Below are positions 35,785-48,100 of a stretch of DNA of 64,000 nt, in pieces. Position 1 is the stretch's first letter. Each line of letters starts with the position of its first letter. A program made the position numbers and the translations under genes. Source of the stretch: Mytilus edulis (taxonomy: Eukaryota > Mollusca > Bivalvia > Mytilida > Mytilidae); contig NC_092348.1 in the NCBI RefSeq assembly GCF_963676685.1, forward strand, positions 19,133,386 through 19,197,385. Direction: 5' to 3'. The notes under the pieces were generated by a model that made no database searches, was not told where the DNA came from, and saw only the letters and a program-made list of their open reading frames with translations.

Positions 35785-37414
35785 TTTTTAGCTCACCTGG
35801 CCCAAAGGGCCAAGTGAGCTTTTCCCATCACTTTGCGTCCGTCGTTGTCTGTCGTCGTCCGTCGGGCCAAGTTTTACAAACTTTTACAAAAATCTTCTCC
35901 TCTGAAACTACTGGGCCAATTTAAATCAAACTTGGCCACAATCATCATTAGGGTATCTAGTTAAAAAATGTGTCAGGTGACCCGGCCGACCGACAAGATG
36001 GCCACCATGGCTAGAAATAGAACATCGGGGGAAAATGCAGTTTTTAGCTTATAACTCAAAAACCAAAGCACTTTAATAGAGCAAATCTGTCAAGGGGTTA
36101 AATCGTTTGTCAAGTCAATACATATCCACTTAGTAATTTTCAGATGAATTGGACAACTGGTTGTTGGGTTGCTGCCCCCAATTGGTAATTTTAAAGAAAT
36201 TTTGCATTTTTTTGTTATTACCTTGAATACTATATAGTATAGATAGAGATAAACTGTAAACAGCAACAATGCTCAGCAAAGCAAGATCTACAAATAATGA
36301 GCATACCAGTTTGAACATGTGCAGTGATGATGAAATTCAGTTTGGACCTGTATTGGCTGATATTGATGATATCTATGACTCAACAATTCCTTTGAATGAT
36401 ATCCACACTCAATCTGACAGTCAGCCAGAGAATAGTTATATCGCCAATGATCCTGGAATAATCACTAATAGTCTTGGAATAATCGCCGATGGTCCTGGAT
36501 TAATAAATAATGAACAATTATTTCTTGATCCATTCCATTCTGTGAAAATTAGGGTTCATAGAGGAAATTTAATGATAGAAATGATGAAAATATTTTCAGA
36601 TCCAACAATAATGTATGCTACATTTTTTGATGTCAGTATGATATTGCCAACTGGAAAAGCGGAAGAAGGGGTAGGGGAAGGAATTTTTAGAGATTGCCTT
36701 ACTGAATTTTGGAATGAGTTTATGGACAATTGTTGCATTGGAAATTCACAGAAAGTCCCTACAATCATTAGGGTATCTAGTTAAAAAATGTGTCAGGTGA
36801 CCCGGCCGACCGACAAGATGGCCACCATGGCTAGAAATAGAACATCGGGGGAAAATGCAGTTTTTAGCTTATAACTCAAAAACCAAAGCACTTTAATAGA
36901 GCAAATCTGTCAAGGGGTTAAATCGTTTGTCAAGTCAATACATATCCACTTAGTAATTTTCAGATGAATTGGACAACTGGTTGTTGGGTTGCTGCCCCCA
37001 ATTGGTAATTTTAAAGAAATTTTGCATTTTTTTGTTATTACCTTGAATACTATATAGTATAGATAGAGATAAACTGTAAACAGCAACAATGCTCAGCAAA
37101 GTAAGATCTACAAATAAGTCAACATGACTAAAATGGTCAGTTGACCCCTTAAGGAGTTACTGCCCTTTATAGTCAATTTTTAACAATTTTCATTAATTTG
37201 GTAAATTTTTACAAAATATTTTCCTCTGTAACTAATGGGACAAGTTTATTATAGATAGAGAAAATAGTAAGTAGCAAGAATGTTCAGTAAAGTAAAGATC
37301 TACAAAAACATCACCATCACCAAAACACAATTTTGTCATGAATCCATCTGTGTCCTTTGTTGAATATGCACATAGACCAAGGTGAGCGACAAAGGCTCTT
37401 AAGAGCCTCTAGTT
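35785..37414 (+). repeat. Dispersed bivalve repeat nested in the HECT intron (AGCTCACCTGGCCC)
   Basis: Starts TAGCTCACCTGGCCCAAAGGG and ends GGCTCTTAAGAGCCTCTAG. I recognise it as one of the commonest dispersed repeats of bivalves. Internally it is disturbed by a 354-bp duplication (35944-36297 repeated at 36764-37117) with an exon piece between the copies. Confidence 0.8.
36294..36765 (+). pseudogene. 472-bp copy of HECT exon 2 inside the intron
   Basis: Matches 38264-38735 without a difference that I can find. It sits between two copies of a 354-bp intron block (one mismatch seen: C/T at 36282/37102). Short shared words lie at the junctions (ATAA left; ACAAT right). It is not preceded by a splice acceptor that would include it in the message. 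See findings. Confidence 0.9.
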
Positions 37415-39611
37415 AATATTGTTGTAAATAGAAAGTGTAAATTGCAAGGTGAGCAATTTTAGGCTCTGTTGTATATTGACATACATCTGTTGTACAAACA
37501 AAATGATACAAGCTCTTATATCAACATTTGTCTCTTTGATATTTTCAGATTGATTGTCAAGTGATATTATTATTGTCTGATGATGAACTGACAAAGTACA
37601 TCCCTATCTGTGGGGACAGGATAGCTGTGAAAGATTTTTGTAAGAACCAGGGTGGTACAGGTTCAAAGTCCAAAAAAAAGAAGACACTATTACAAAAGAT
37701 AAGAAAAAGACTCCATCCATCATCAAAAAGAAACTTGTTTAAAACAAAAAAAGATATAGATGAAAGCTCAAGTGATAGTGATGACAATCCTTCTACTTCC
37801 AAGAATATTGGAAATGATCATGCAGCAAAAAGTGAAAGGCGTATAGAACTTGGTTGGCTGATGAAAGAAGGGGATAGGATGAAACAAGTTCGCGGGCCAA
37901 CTGGAGGGGGGACGAGACATCTTATTGTTGATAAAGATACTCTAGTGAGTGCCATAAAAGAAACAGCTTTAAAACTTTACTTTCCAGAAGGAATATCACC
38001 CAGGGGTAAGATTGAAAATTTTGTGGTTGACATCATGGACTTTAAACGCCAGTCAGCTAATTTAGATTTGTCTGTAGAGAATATTTATGACCGAAGCAAA
38101 ATGAGGCTGTTAAGGTTTTATTTACTAACTGTACCTAAAGAAAGGGATAACACTGAACAAGAAAAGAATTCAACAACAAGGACCAAAGAAAATGAAGACC
38201 AAAAAAGTGTTTCACAGCTGTTGAGGTTAGAAAACCATGAAAATAACAGTTCTCATAGTTCTTATAATGAGCATACCAGTTTGAACATGTGCAGTGATGA
38301 TGAAATTCAGTTTGGACCTGTATTGGCTGATATTGATGATATCTATGACTCAACAATTCCTTTGAATGATATCCACACTCAATCTGACAGTCAGCCAGAG
38401 AATAGTTATATCGCCAATGATCCTGGAATAATCACTAATAGTCTTGGAATAATCGCCGATGGTCCTGGATTAATAAATAATGAACAATTATTTCTTGATC
38501 CATTCCATTCTGTGAAAATTAGGGTTCATAGAGGAAATTTAATGATAGAAATGATGAAAATATTTTCAGATCCAACAATAATGTATGCTACATTTTTTGA
38601 TGTCAGTATGATATTGCCAACTGGAAAAGCGGAAGAAGGGGTAGGGGAAGGAATTTTTAGAGATTGCCTTACTGAATTTTGGAATGAGTTTATGGACAAT
38701 TGTTGCATTGGAAATTCACAGAAAGTCCCTACAATAAGACACGATTTTCAAGAGGAGCAGTGGCTGTCCATTGGCAGAATTATATTTAAAGGATGGCAGA
38801 TAGCCAATTACTTGCCCATTGGACTTTCCATAATTGTTATGGAAAATGCAATGTATGGAAAGTTTAAGTCAGATTTAATGGAAAATTTTCTTTGTTTTAT
38901 CACTGAGGAAGACAAAACATTATTTTCCACTGCTTTAAAAGATTACGAGTCAGTTGACAATGATGAACTTATAGAAGCTTTAGAGAACCATAGCTGCAGG
39001 TCTGCAGTCACAAAAGAAAGCATTACGCGTATTTTGCTAGAAATCGCACACAAGGAAATGGTTCAGGAGTGCAACTTTATAACTGATGCTTGGGCCAAGA
39101 TATTATCTCAACTCGGACAGTCTCTTTCTTATGAGAATTTGACAGAAATATACAGTAAAATGGAACCCAGCAATCGCAAAGTTACCAAAATGCTGCATTT
39201 TTCAGATAATTTGTCTAATTTGGAACGTGAAGTTATGAACCACCTTCAGCGGTATGTTAGAGAACTTGATAAAGTATTGTTGAAAAAATTTCTTAGATTT
39301 TGCACTGGATCTGATTTAATTTTGGATGGAAAGGATACAATCACTGTTGAATTTGTAGTTCTTGATGGTTTTGGGCGTCGACCAATAGCCCATACATAGG
39401 GTCGTGTTCTCAGAATACCAAGAAATTATGAAAATTTTACTATTTTCCGTAGCGAATTCAACAACATTTTAAATACTTCTGTATGGGTAATGGACATTGT
39501 ATAATTGCATTGATTTACATCAAACCAGGTAAAATCAGCAGCAGGATTTTATCATTGATTGCCTTTGTATCAATATCATGTTCAGTATTTCCTGGGTTTT
39601 TTTCACATGAC

Positions 39612-39617
39612 AATAAA
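39612..39617 (+). terminator. Polyadenylation signal AATAAA of the HECT-like gene
   Basis: AATAAA 108 bp after the distal stop codon, followed by AT-rich DNA. Confidence 0.45.
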
Positions 39618-39619
39618 AG

Positions 39620-40473
39620 AAACTAGCCTAAGAACCTACAAATTAGGCATGATAAAGCTTATGATGAATGGAAATAAGATATTGGTTTTGTTCATTTAAG
39701 TCCTTTTTTGTGAAATACACAACTTATTAGATATTAAGATTTAACATTTTTATTGAGATTTCAATTGTTTTTTATTAGTCATGTAAGTAGCTGAAATGCA
39801 ACTGATTTTTTAGTTCATACAGTTTTAATTTTGTTATAAAACTGTTTGTTGCTGAAGTGCAACTTCATTATTAGCTATACATAGTACCCTTAAATAAGGA
39901 AGTTGGATTAACTTGACTTTTGTATACTTTTTTTATATTTTATTTGAGAGATTTTTCACAATTTTTGATTTGTGTAGACCTTGTTCTAAAATAATTTGGA
40001 CGTTGACCAGCAGTCATTTCTTCATGTGGTGAATTTAACAGCATGTTAAGCACTTGTGTATGTGTATGTTTTTTATAAACATTGTATGATTATTGCATTA
40101 ATTAACATAATCACAAGTGGAAAAATCATTGAGTGGTCATGTTCAGTATTTTCAGTTTGTTTCATACTCAAACATACACTTTGTTGTTATTTCATGAATG
40201 TAAAATAAACAAACTAGAGCTTACAAGCAAGGTATGACAAAGAAGAGTATTTTTTTGGTGAAATACAGCTTAAGAGAAAGAAAAGATTTTACTGATTAAA
40301 GAGTTTTGCATTGTTAATTTTTAATGAATGGTTGCTGAAATGCAACTTTTGTGATTGTTAATTTCAACATATTTGAATACTTTATTAAATTTGAAATAAA
40401 TAATTTCAGTAAGATATATGTATGGTTTTTTTTTAATAACTAGACAACAAACATGAAAGTGTGTTTTAGATTC

Positions 40474-40521
<48 letters not shown>

Positions 40522-40875
40522 TGTTGTCTTGTCTTGTCTTGTCTTGTGAAATAAACATATTCAATGTGTACTATTTATATGGTGACACTTTTGATTTTCT
40601 CTGGCCATTTTCTGAATGTGAATACCCTGGTTGCAGAACTCTTGATTGCACTTGTATTTATACTTCTGTTACAGAAGCTTGTGTCTCCGGTAAATGTTGC
40701 CTTTTGCTTGACGCTGTTTGGGATCTAAGGTTACAAGTTCACTGAAAATAGGCAACAGGAGCTTAACTTACCTTATCCTAAACATGAAAGGACTTCGGTT
40801 ACAATAGTCAGGCCTTACTCAAATACAACAGAAATATTATAAAGCGGGAACATTGGTCGTAAGGGTAAACAAAAG
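39620..40875. other. Non-coding interior of the giant transposon
   Basis: AT-rich with short similar blocks (GCTGAAATGCAACT at about 39790, 39852 and 40332; TTAAC..CATTGTAT), a (TA)n run and a CTTGT pentamer array at about 40520-40548. No gene. Confidence 0.5.
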
Positions 40876-40877
40876 TA

Positions 40878-41207
40878 AAAATTGAGAAAGGAAATGGTGA
40901 ATGTGTCAAAGCGACAACAACCCGACCATAGAGCAGACAACAGCCGAAGCCCACCAATGAGTCTTCAATGTAGCGAGAATTCACGCACCCGTAGGTGTCA
41001 TTCAGATGGCCCCTAAAAAATATGTATACTAGTACAGTGATAATGGACGTCATACTAAACTCCGAATTATACAAAAGAAACTAAAATTAAAAATCATACA
41101 AGACTAACAAAGGCCAGAGGCTCCTGACTTGGGACAGGCGCAAAATTGCGGCGGGGTTAAACATGTTTATTAGATCTCAACCCTCCCCCTATACATCTAG
41201 CCAATGT
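40878..41207 (+). repeat. Mussel dispersed repeat (GTGTCAAAGCGACAACAACCCGACC)
   Basis: Non-coding block AATTGAGAAAGGAAATGG..GTCAAAGCGACAAC..CCTGACTTGGGACAGGC..AACCCTCCCCC. A short second piece is at 42488-42545, and the right portion recurs at 33595-33690. Confidence 0.8.
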
Positions 41208-41659
41208 AGAAAAGTACATGGTTTGGTCAAACGGTGAAGACGAACCCTATTTGATCATAATGACACTCCAGACAAATACAATCAATAGTATGATAAAATA
41301 AAAGTAAAATTTAAGTTCTTTTACACGCATTTGCTAACAACAAGCGACGAACTTGACTACGTAGAAAATATTGTTTACTGAGTAGTCTGGACATACACCT
41401 ATGTACGAATTAAAGTGACTACTTGGAAACTATTTATGTTAATTTCTCTCTTTTTATAAGAAAAAGGATGACTATATTTGGTGTATGCATATCTAGCAAG
41501 ATCCTTGTGTTAGACTGTTATGTTTTCGTGATAATAGGCCCTCTATATTTGGTTGTATGGAATGATTTTACCCAAGGTTTCCAACTGGCAGGCATCTGAC
41601 CTTGTTCTCATTATCCCTTATGAAAAGAGAAACATTGCTGCAAGAAGACCTGAAAGTTG

Positions 41660-42410
41660 TTCAACAGTGTTCGCCACTAGCAGCGACCTTCCGGCAAATA
41701 TATGTAAAAGTTGCCGCAATGTTGCCGCAAACTCTTAACTTTCTTAAATTTGAAGGAACTTTGTAAACAAACTTTAAAGCAATCCTTCGCCGCATACTGA
41801 GCATGCTCTATGTACTAAAGTCAGACTTGCTGCTTCTTTGAATTTGAAATAGGAGGGAAGTTTTAATGTTGGTGTTTTCATGTAAAAAGTAAACGGATGT
41901 TATATATGATTGATTAGTTCCTGGAACAGGCCATTCATCATTGATCATCTCTTTCTTAGTTAATTTAGACAGTTTTTGCATAATAATAATTTTGGTCATA
42001 ATAATTAATTAAATGTTGATCCTCATGTGCATCTGATTTTGAATAAGAAGTGCAGTTTTGAAAAAGAATCAACAGAAAGGTGGTCATAAGGCATCATTAT
42101 CATTTGTTTTGTCAGAAGTTCACCGCAAACTATACAATTGTTAAGGCTTTAAAAGTTTGCCGGAGATTCACCACAAAAATTCCCAGAAGTTCGCCACAAA
42201 CTTTATCAGGCTATAGATCAAAGTTTGCCGGAGGTTCACCACAAATAGTCGCCAGAAATTCATCACAAACTATGTAAGGCTATAAAACTTAGCGGCAGTT
42301 CTGCTGCAACCTTCGTTTGCATGGTAAAAAGTCGTGGTGAAGTTACGGCAAACTATTTGCAACAACCGTACCGCAGTGTTTGCGGCACCAACAGTTTGCC
42401 AGAAGGCTGA
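41660..42410. repeat. Degenerate GTTTGCCGGAGATTCACCACAAA repeat
   Basis: Six or more imperfect copies of a TTYGCCRSAARTTC..CCACAAAC word, in part alternating with AGGCTATA. Likely an old local tandem expansion; non-coding. Confidence 0.65.
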
Positions 42411-42559
42411 TTTTTCGGTAAGGGATCCTGGTTCAGTGGTCCTGCAAAGTTAACTTTTTGTGATTTATATGTAAAATATCTTATAAATAAAATTGAGAAA
42501 GGAAATGTGTCAAAGCGACAGCAACCCGACCATAGAGCAGACATCATAAGGTATAAAAA

Positions 42560-43998
42560 TATAGCCACTCTTGTTTTTTCATTATATCTGTGTATGCTTA
42601 TTGATAATATCTTATACTAGGGAAAATGATTTCCATTTTTTGCAATTGAATTTAAACTAGTTTTCAGTACTTTATTGGGTTTATTTATTACAAGTTCTGT
42701 GCCTTTTTTTCATTTCATAAATAAATCCGTTTTCAACAAGTTATTCTTGTTTTGTGCTGATTCAGTTTTGTCACAGTTGTGTGGATGATTGCTCGTTCAT
42801 AAACATGTTTAAACTGTGACATTTTATGTTTGCCTGCTTAAAGTCAGGATTCCGCAATTAAAGGCTTGCATCGATAAACGTCTGTCAAAATTGGTTTCGT
42901 TGATTTTTTCTTTTTATGGGATATGATGGATATGCAGTTAATTTGTCTCATTGATCGCGATCAATCGCACCAAAACTATTTGAATAAATGATGAACCAAA
43001 AGGGACCATATTTGGGGAAAAACGATTCATAATTGTATATTTTGATTCAAAATATACTACTGAGGTATACATTTTCATTGACTGTTCCTAAATTGCTTTG
43101 TTACAGTTTCAAAATGTATACTGACAACTTTTGTACAAATTTATCGTAGATCGATAAAAAAAAATAGATACGTGTGACCTATTGTAATATCTGTCATATT
43201 AACCAGAATGAAACTAAAACATGACCTGAAACATTTCACACAATTCTTACAAAGTTTTCATCATAATTAGAATGCTGTTCAGGATCCTGTTGAGTGTCGT
43301 TTGTTGATGTGAACATAAGTGATCCTAGTTTTCTTTATAGATTAGACAGTTGATTTTCCTGTTTAAGTTGTCTTACACTAGTCATTTTGAGAACCTTTAA
43401 AGTTTGCTATTCGATGTGAGCCAACGCTCCGTGATGAAGACCGTATCTAAACCGATAATTTTTAACTTTTAATAAATTGTGACATGGATGGAGAGTTGTC
43501 TCATTGGCACTCATATTTCATCTTCTGAATTATATATGTACTCAGTTTTACCTTGTTGTGAGCATTTATGGTAAACTCCTTCGACTGATCACACAGTCAC
43601 ATTTCACTACTGATGAACAGTAAGTTTTGGGTCAAACTCGTACTTTTACATGATCAAACATAAAAGTAATCTTTTGATATGTGAACTAAGTATTAATTCG
43701 ATTTGGCTAACTTTATATATGTTACACTTTGCCGATGACATCTTCAGAGAAACCACAGAATTTATTTCAGTTGAAGACTTTATAACCTGCGGGCTCATGG
43801 TTTCTTTTTCAAGAATCAACGCTTATCCATTGTATTTATATCACATAAACTACTATGACTAAAAACATTTATTCTAAAAAGAGACAGACGGACCCAAGAC
43901 TTTTGAATATAATAACCATCTTAAATATATCGTCGACGTGGCATAACAAAATTAATGTCGTAAATTGAGCAGCATGTCAGTCTTGTGTCAATCAACAT
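42560..43998. other. Non-coding interior of the giant transposon
   Basis: No gene seen; a mussel-repeat fragment (GATGGAGAGTTGTCTCATTGG) lies near 43490. Confidence 0.5.
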
Positions 43999-44007
43999 TA
44001 ACGAAAC

Positions 44008-44118
44008 TAGTCCGAGATTACTCTGACGTACAACGGCTGTTTTGCCAGACAAGATGGGGCCGTGGGACGGTCGAGTAATGGCAAAATAGCCGTTGGACGT
44101 CAGAGTAATCTCGGACTA
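44008..44118. mobile_element. 111-bp foldback MITE with 9-bp target duplication
   Basis: The arms TAGTCCGAGATTACTCTGACG and their inverted partner pair over about 40 bp around a GGGGCCGTGGG loop. TAACGAAAC flanks both sides (43999-44007 and 44119-44127). The 9-bp duplication suggests mobilisation by a Mutator- or Merlin-type transposase. It lies just downstream of the transposase stop. Confidence 0.88.
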
Positions 44119-44234
44119 TAACGAAACCAGACATAAAGTAAAATGCATAAACACAAATATAATTTTAAAATTGTACATGTTACCAGAGAAAAAATAATCA
44201 TAATATCGAAGTCTACATAAGTTTGATAGTGATA

Positions 44235-44567
44235 TCACTGTAATGCTAAGTCCGTTTCAAATCGTTCCAGTAAACACCGATACAAAGTGGCAGCTTCAAA
44301 AGCATCTGTTGGTAAACTATGTCCTAATTCTTCCATGTATAAGTTTGCGAGATCGTAAATGTCTTCATCGCATGGTAGACTACAATACGTAGATTGCTCT
44401 AAACAAATTTCAACTTCATCGATGTCAGGGCTAGTAACATAATCACTTGTTCCGTACACTTCGGGAACCGAGTAGAGTACATACGGTCGTCCATACACAC
44501 CATGTTGTTTATTATTTTTTCTGATTTTATGGGCGTTCCAAATACTTACAACCTCTAAAAGTTCTTT
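44235..44567 (-). CDS. Exon 2 of the IS3-like transposase
   Basis: Begins after the acceptor TTTTCAATTCCAG (44568 side) with ELLEVVSIWNAHKIR, the expected continuation of the post-core helix. It continues GRPYVLYSVPEVYG and CSLPCDEDIYDLAN, the conserved C-terminal tail of this transposase family, and stops at 44235. 111 codons, phase 0, no interruption. Confidence 0.87.
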   Translation of the reverse strand, partial: KELLEVVSIWNAHKIRKNNKQHGVYGRPYVLYSVPEVYGTSDYVTSPDIDEVEICLEQSTYCSLPCDEDIYDLANLYMEELGHSLPTDAFEAATLYRCLLERFETDLALQ

Positions 44568-45104
44568 CTGGAATTGAAAATAAATAATTAGTTTCAGGTT
44601 TCAGTCGATGAATTTTCGTGTATAAAACACTTTATATGCAAAGACATGAGATGGTACGAATATTTTCGAAGGTGACATTATGTATGATATTAAAGCATAT
44701 ATTTTAAGGCTGATGTTGACATTGTAAAATTTGGATAACATTTTTATTGCACAAAATATGTTCGTATTATAGTCTTTAGTTCACAATTATTATCTAAGTG
44801 AAAAGAATTTTATGATAGCTTTATAAAGCAGTTAAGTTGTTGTCTGCTTAACGTAAATAAACAGAAGTATATGCTATAGTATATACATTTCCTTACAGTG
44901 TTTTTTTTCAAATAAAAACAATTAATTTCCTCACTATAAATGAATTTCATGTCGGGAGTACTAATCTGCCTTGTAATGACATTTGATTTGTTTTTCAGAG
45001 AGGTTTTATTCTTATGTATAATAACAGTTAAACAAACAAATATTGAAGTTTAAAACAAATGGCTAGCCTTAAAAAGGTATAAATGAACAGATAAACGGAC
45101 TTAA

Positions 45105-48100
45105 AGGGAAACTTCGCAAAAAAATCAAAAATTGATATTATGTTCATTCTGTATAAAAATGTTCAAATTCATAGATATTAAAGTTTTATTCCGCTAGATA
45201 AGCGATCACCATCGATTTTAAATTTAGAGTATCAATTCTCCGAGATCCGCCATCTTGTCTTCTTTCCCGATGAATAAAAACGATATGTCTATAAACCACA
45301 AAGAAACAAAACTACAGTAACCGATGTAGTCGTAATTGCGTGTCGATATCTTGTCAATCGTACGGTTGTTTAATACGACTAACTAACTTGATACGGAAAA
45401 TATTCTTACTTTTTTTAAATTACCATGGTCTGTTGTTTTTAAACTGTTGATATTGGAATTAGGTGAAAAGTCAAAGTTGAAATCATAAATAAGTGTTCCG
45501 TGAAAATTGTTTTCGAAAATCTAATTTGTTCATAATTCTTTAAAGTAATAAACTTTTTTCAAATATATTTTGATCTTCCCTTATCTGATCACCAGCATGG
45601 CTAAAGGTATTACTTCCAAAGGTATTGTGAGGGGTGTGAGGTGACACGTCCAGGTATTCAAGCGATTTCCTGTCGGGCTTGCAAGTTCATGCATCGTTTC
45701 ACTTCTGCAGGTATTGATCAGTGTACACGGCTGATAACTTATAACTTATAACTTTCCATTTTGAACTATCAGATGTATAATATACAACTCTGTCTTACTT
45801 GTCATTACTAAACTCATACGCTTGTTTATAAATAACATTTCTGGTGTAAAGAATATAATTCATAATATATAAATAATACCCAAAAAATAAGATTTGATGA
45901 AATTAAAATCTATTTAAATATTTTTTCCAAGGGTGAATTTGGGAAAATGTAATATATAGTCATTGTCAATAGTGAAGGACAGATTGGAACAGACCAGAAA
46001 TATTGATTTAAAAAAATGTACGCACTTGCCGACGATTCGTTTATACGACTGGATATAAAGTTACGGAACTATAGCGCAATTTAAAATATATACGTGTATA
46101 CATTGAACCAGAGACATATAATGTATTATATGTCTCTGATTGAACATAAGAAAAAAACATATATTATTTTGAATAAATAGGGGTAAAAGTGTTGTAAATA
46201 GACTAGCCAACGTATGCCAACAGTATGTAATCATCGAATGTCGATAGACTACAGTTGTATACCAAAAGAAGAAGAGAACCAATTTGATTTAAATACAGGT
46301 CGATGTATAACTTTTGCTTTGGTTCATTGAAGCTGTGGACCTAGGAAAATCACAGATTTATATTTCAATAAGATTGTTCTCAAACAAAGGAAGGAATTCG
46401 TCATCACAATTGTTATATATGCCATTGGACGAACACTAATTATCCCCAGGGGATGTGAATATTTTGCTGGGAAACTTTTGAGTATCAAAGTTTCAAATTA
46501 ATTTCGGGATTTATTTTCTTTCTTGGTATTCAATAACCGAAAAAAGAATAAATTACTTGTTCGCTAAATAGGGATATTCTTGTCAGATAAAAGAATTTTA
46601 GTTATATTTAAAAAATAGGGAAATATGACATTAAATTGGTTCTGTCTTTTTTTAAACATCGTTAAAACGATGTGTGTCTAAGGTGAACGCCACAAGAACC
46701 CTGTAATACTAGTACGAGAGTATAGCATGTAAACATTCCTTCTCAAAAATATGGTTGTATTGGAAAACTTTTCATACAGATTGACAACTCATTGTCCGAT
46801 ATGCATGTAATATTTGCCACATGACGCCCATAGTTCTTTCTACCATCATCTCCTTATTCCTTGATATTGCTGTAAACATCGATGGTTCACACCCAAACAA
46901 AATGGGAGTAATGAACCTTCAGAGCTTCTCCGTGTTATACACTTGTGAAATATATAGACGAAATTTCTGTATTGAAATGAATCTACATCTCACAAACAGG
47001 ATTTTCAAATAACGATTTTGAGTAATCACCTTACAAACCAATATAAACGTATGGCAAGATATAACCATGAAGGAATTTAGTTTTTGTCAGAACTCATCAC
47101 TATATCATAAACGTATACGTATATATATGCATACAGTTTCAAATATCAAGAACAAGCGTTCGATGTCGATAGTCTGTTCTCTAACTGTTCAGAGTTAGAC
47201 ATGTCACTTGTTCATTCTTGGAAGCCTTCATATTCCCCGTCTAACGATGGGAACTCTTTCTGATTGTGTTGACTATAAATGCTTGTATGGTAATTCTGTC
47301 GTTTATCTGTACAAGCGGTTGCATTTCCTCTCCTTTCCCAACAAACAAACGAACGAAACGCAACTAGTCTGATTTCTCTGGAGCTCATCCTCAATGGCTC
47401 TTATACGTCAGGAAACTTACATGTATACTAATGATGATTGTTTCATGAACAACGATGTATGAACGAACTATTATAAATTCGTCAATATCTGTAATGCATG
47501 ACTAAAGTATAACTTTTATTACAACTACTGTATTACTTATTTGGATTAATGACGGCTATCATGTTCAACATTGCACAACTATTATCATAGAATTTTAAAA
47601 AAAATCCTCAAAAATCCTCAAAAGATATAATGCCTTAGCTTAGATAATTAGTATTCTTTTCACAAAAAGTTCGTGTAAATGATTGTCAAATGAATTTAAT
47701 TATGTAAGAATAAAATGTTAAAAAGAAACTAAAAAAAAATTATGCATGTTGTATGTTGTATTTTTTTGTCAATTAAAAACTTTAAAATTGCAATAGTTTT
47801 ATTAGCATTTAAACACAGCCAGATTTGAATACAAGTTAAGAAATTCCGGTAAAGTCAATGATATCAAACAGATGTACAATGGTATATCAAATTGGGTAAT
47901 ATTGCATTTAGTTTTTATTAAAGATTAAAACTACTATTTTTTGCTTCATATTTGAATCTTTACGCCAATTGCCGCTAAGAAAGTAATCAAAAATTGTTTC
48001 CTTTTATTTTTATACACTTTCGGAATTACGAATCTGAATTTTATTTTCAATTAATTTACACAATTTAATTATTGTATCTTTATTCTCATCGTGTATTTAA

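Larger units (their letters stand above)
35458..39504 (+). pseudogene. HECT-like E3 ubiquitin ligase gene of the giant transposon; stop codon at the catalytic Cys site
   Basis: Two exons: 35458-35523 and 37549-39504 (phase 0, GT-AG). The N-terminus (MVSLIEFLKERNIP..; DDELTKYIP..GDRIAVKDFC) resembles the SAM-like domain found in transposon-linked HECT proteins. A basic/Ser-rich linker follows, then VRGPTGGGTRHL, and the HECT-like part from about residue 315 of the main exon (IRVHRGNLMIEMM; GVGEGIFRDCLTEFW; GRIIFKGWQIANYLPIG; LKKFLRFCTGSD). The frame reads RRPIAHT then TAG (39397-39399), where HECT ligases have AHTC with the active Cys. The same frame then continues 34 sense codons (PRNYENF..; VWVMDIV) to TAA at 39502. 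As written the ligase lacks its catalytic residue and tail. AATAAA lies at 39612-39617. Confidence 0.85.

Noticed and set aside
36269-36784. 171-codon ORF as a separate gene
   Set aside because: It is the exact copy of part of HECT exon 2 inside the intron, without its own promoter or splice context.
37561-37563. GTG at 37561 as the start of the HECT-like protein
   Set aside because: The frame is open upstream to a splice acceptor at 37548 and continues sensibly from the ATG exon at 35458.
46821-47394. Small ORFs 46821-47012 (plus) and 47394-47212 (minus)
   Set aside because: No recognisable domain; they lie within a non-autonomous TTAA element.
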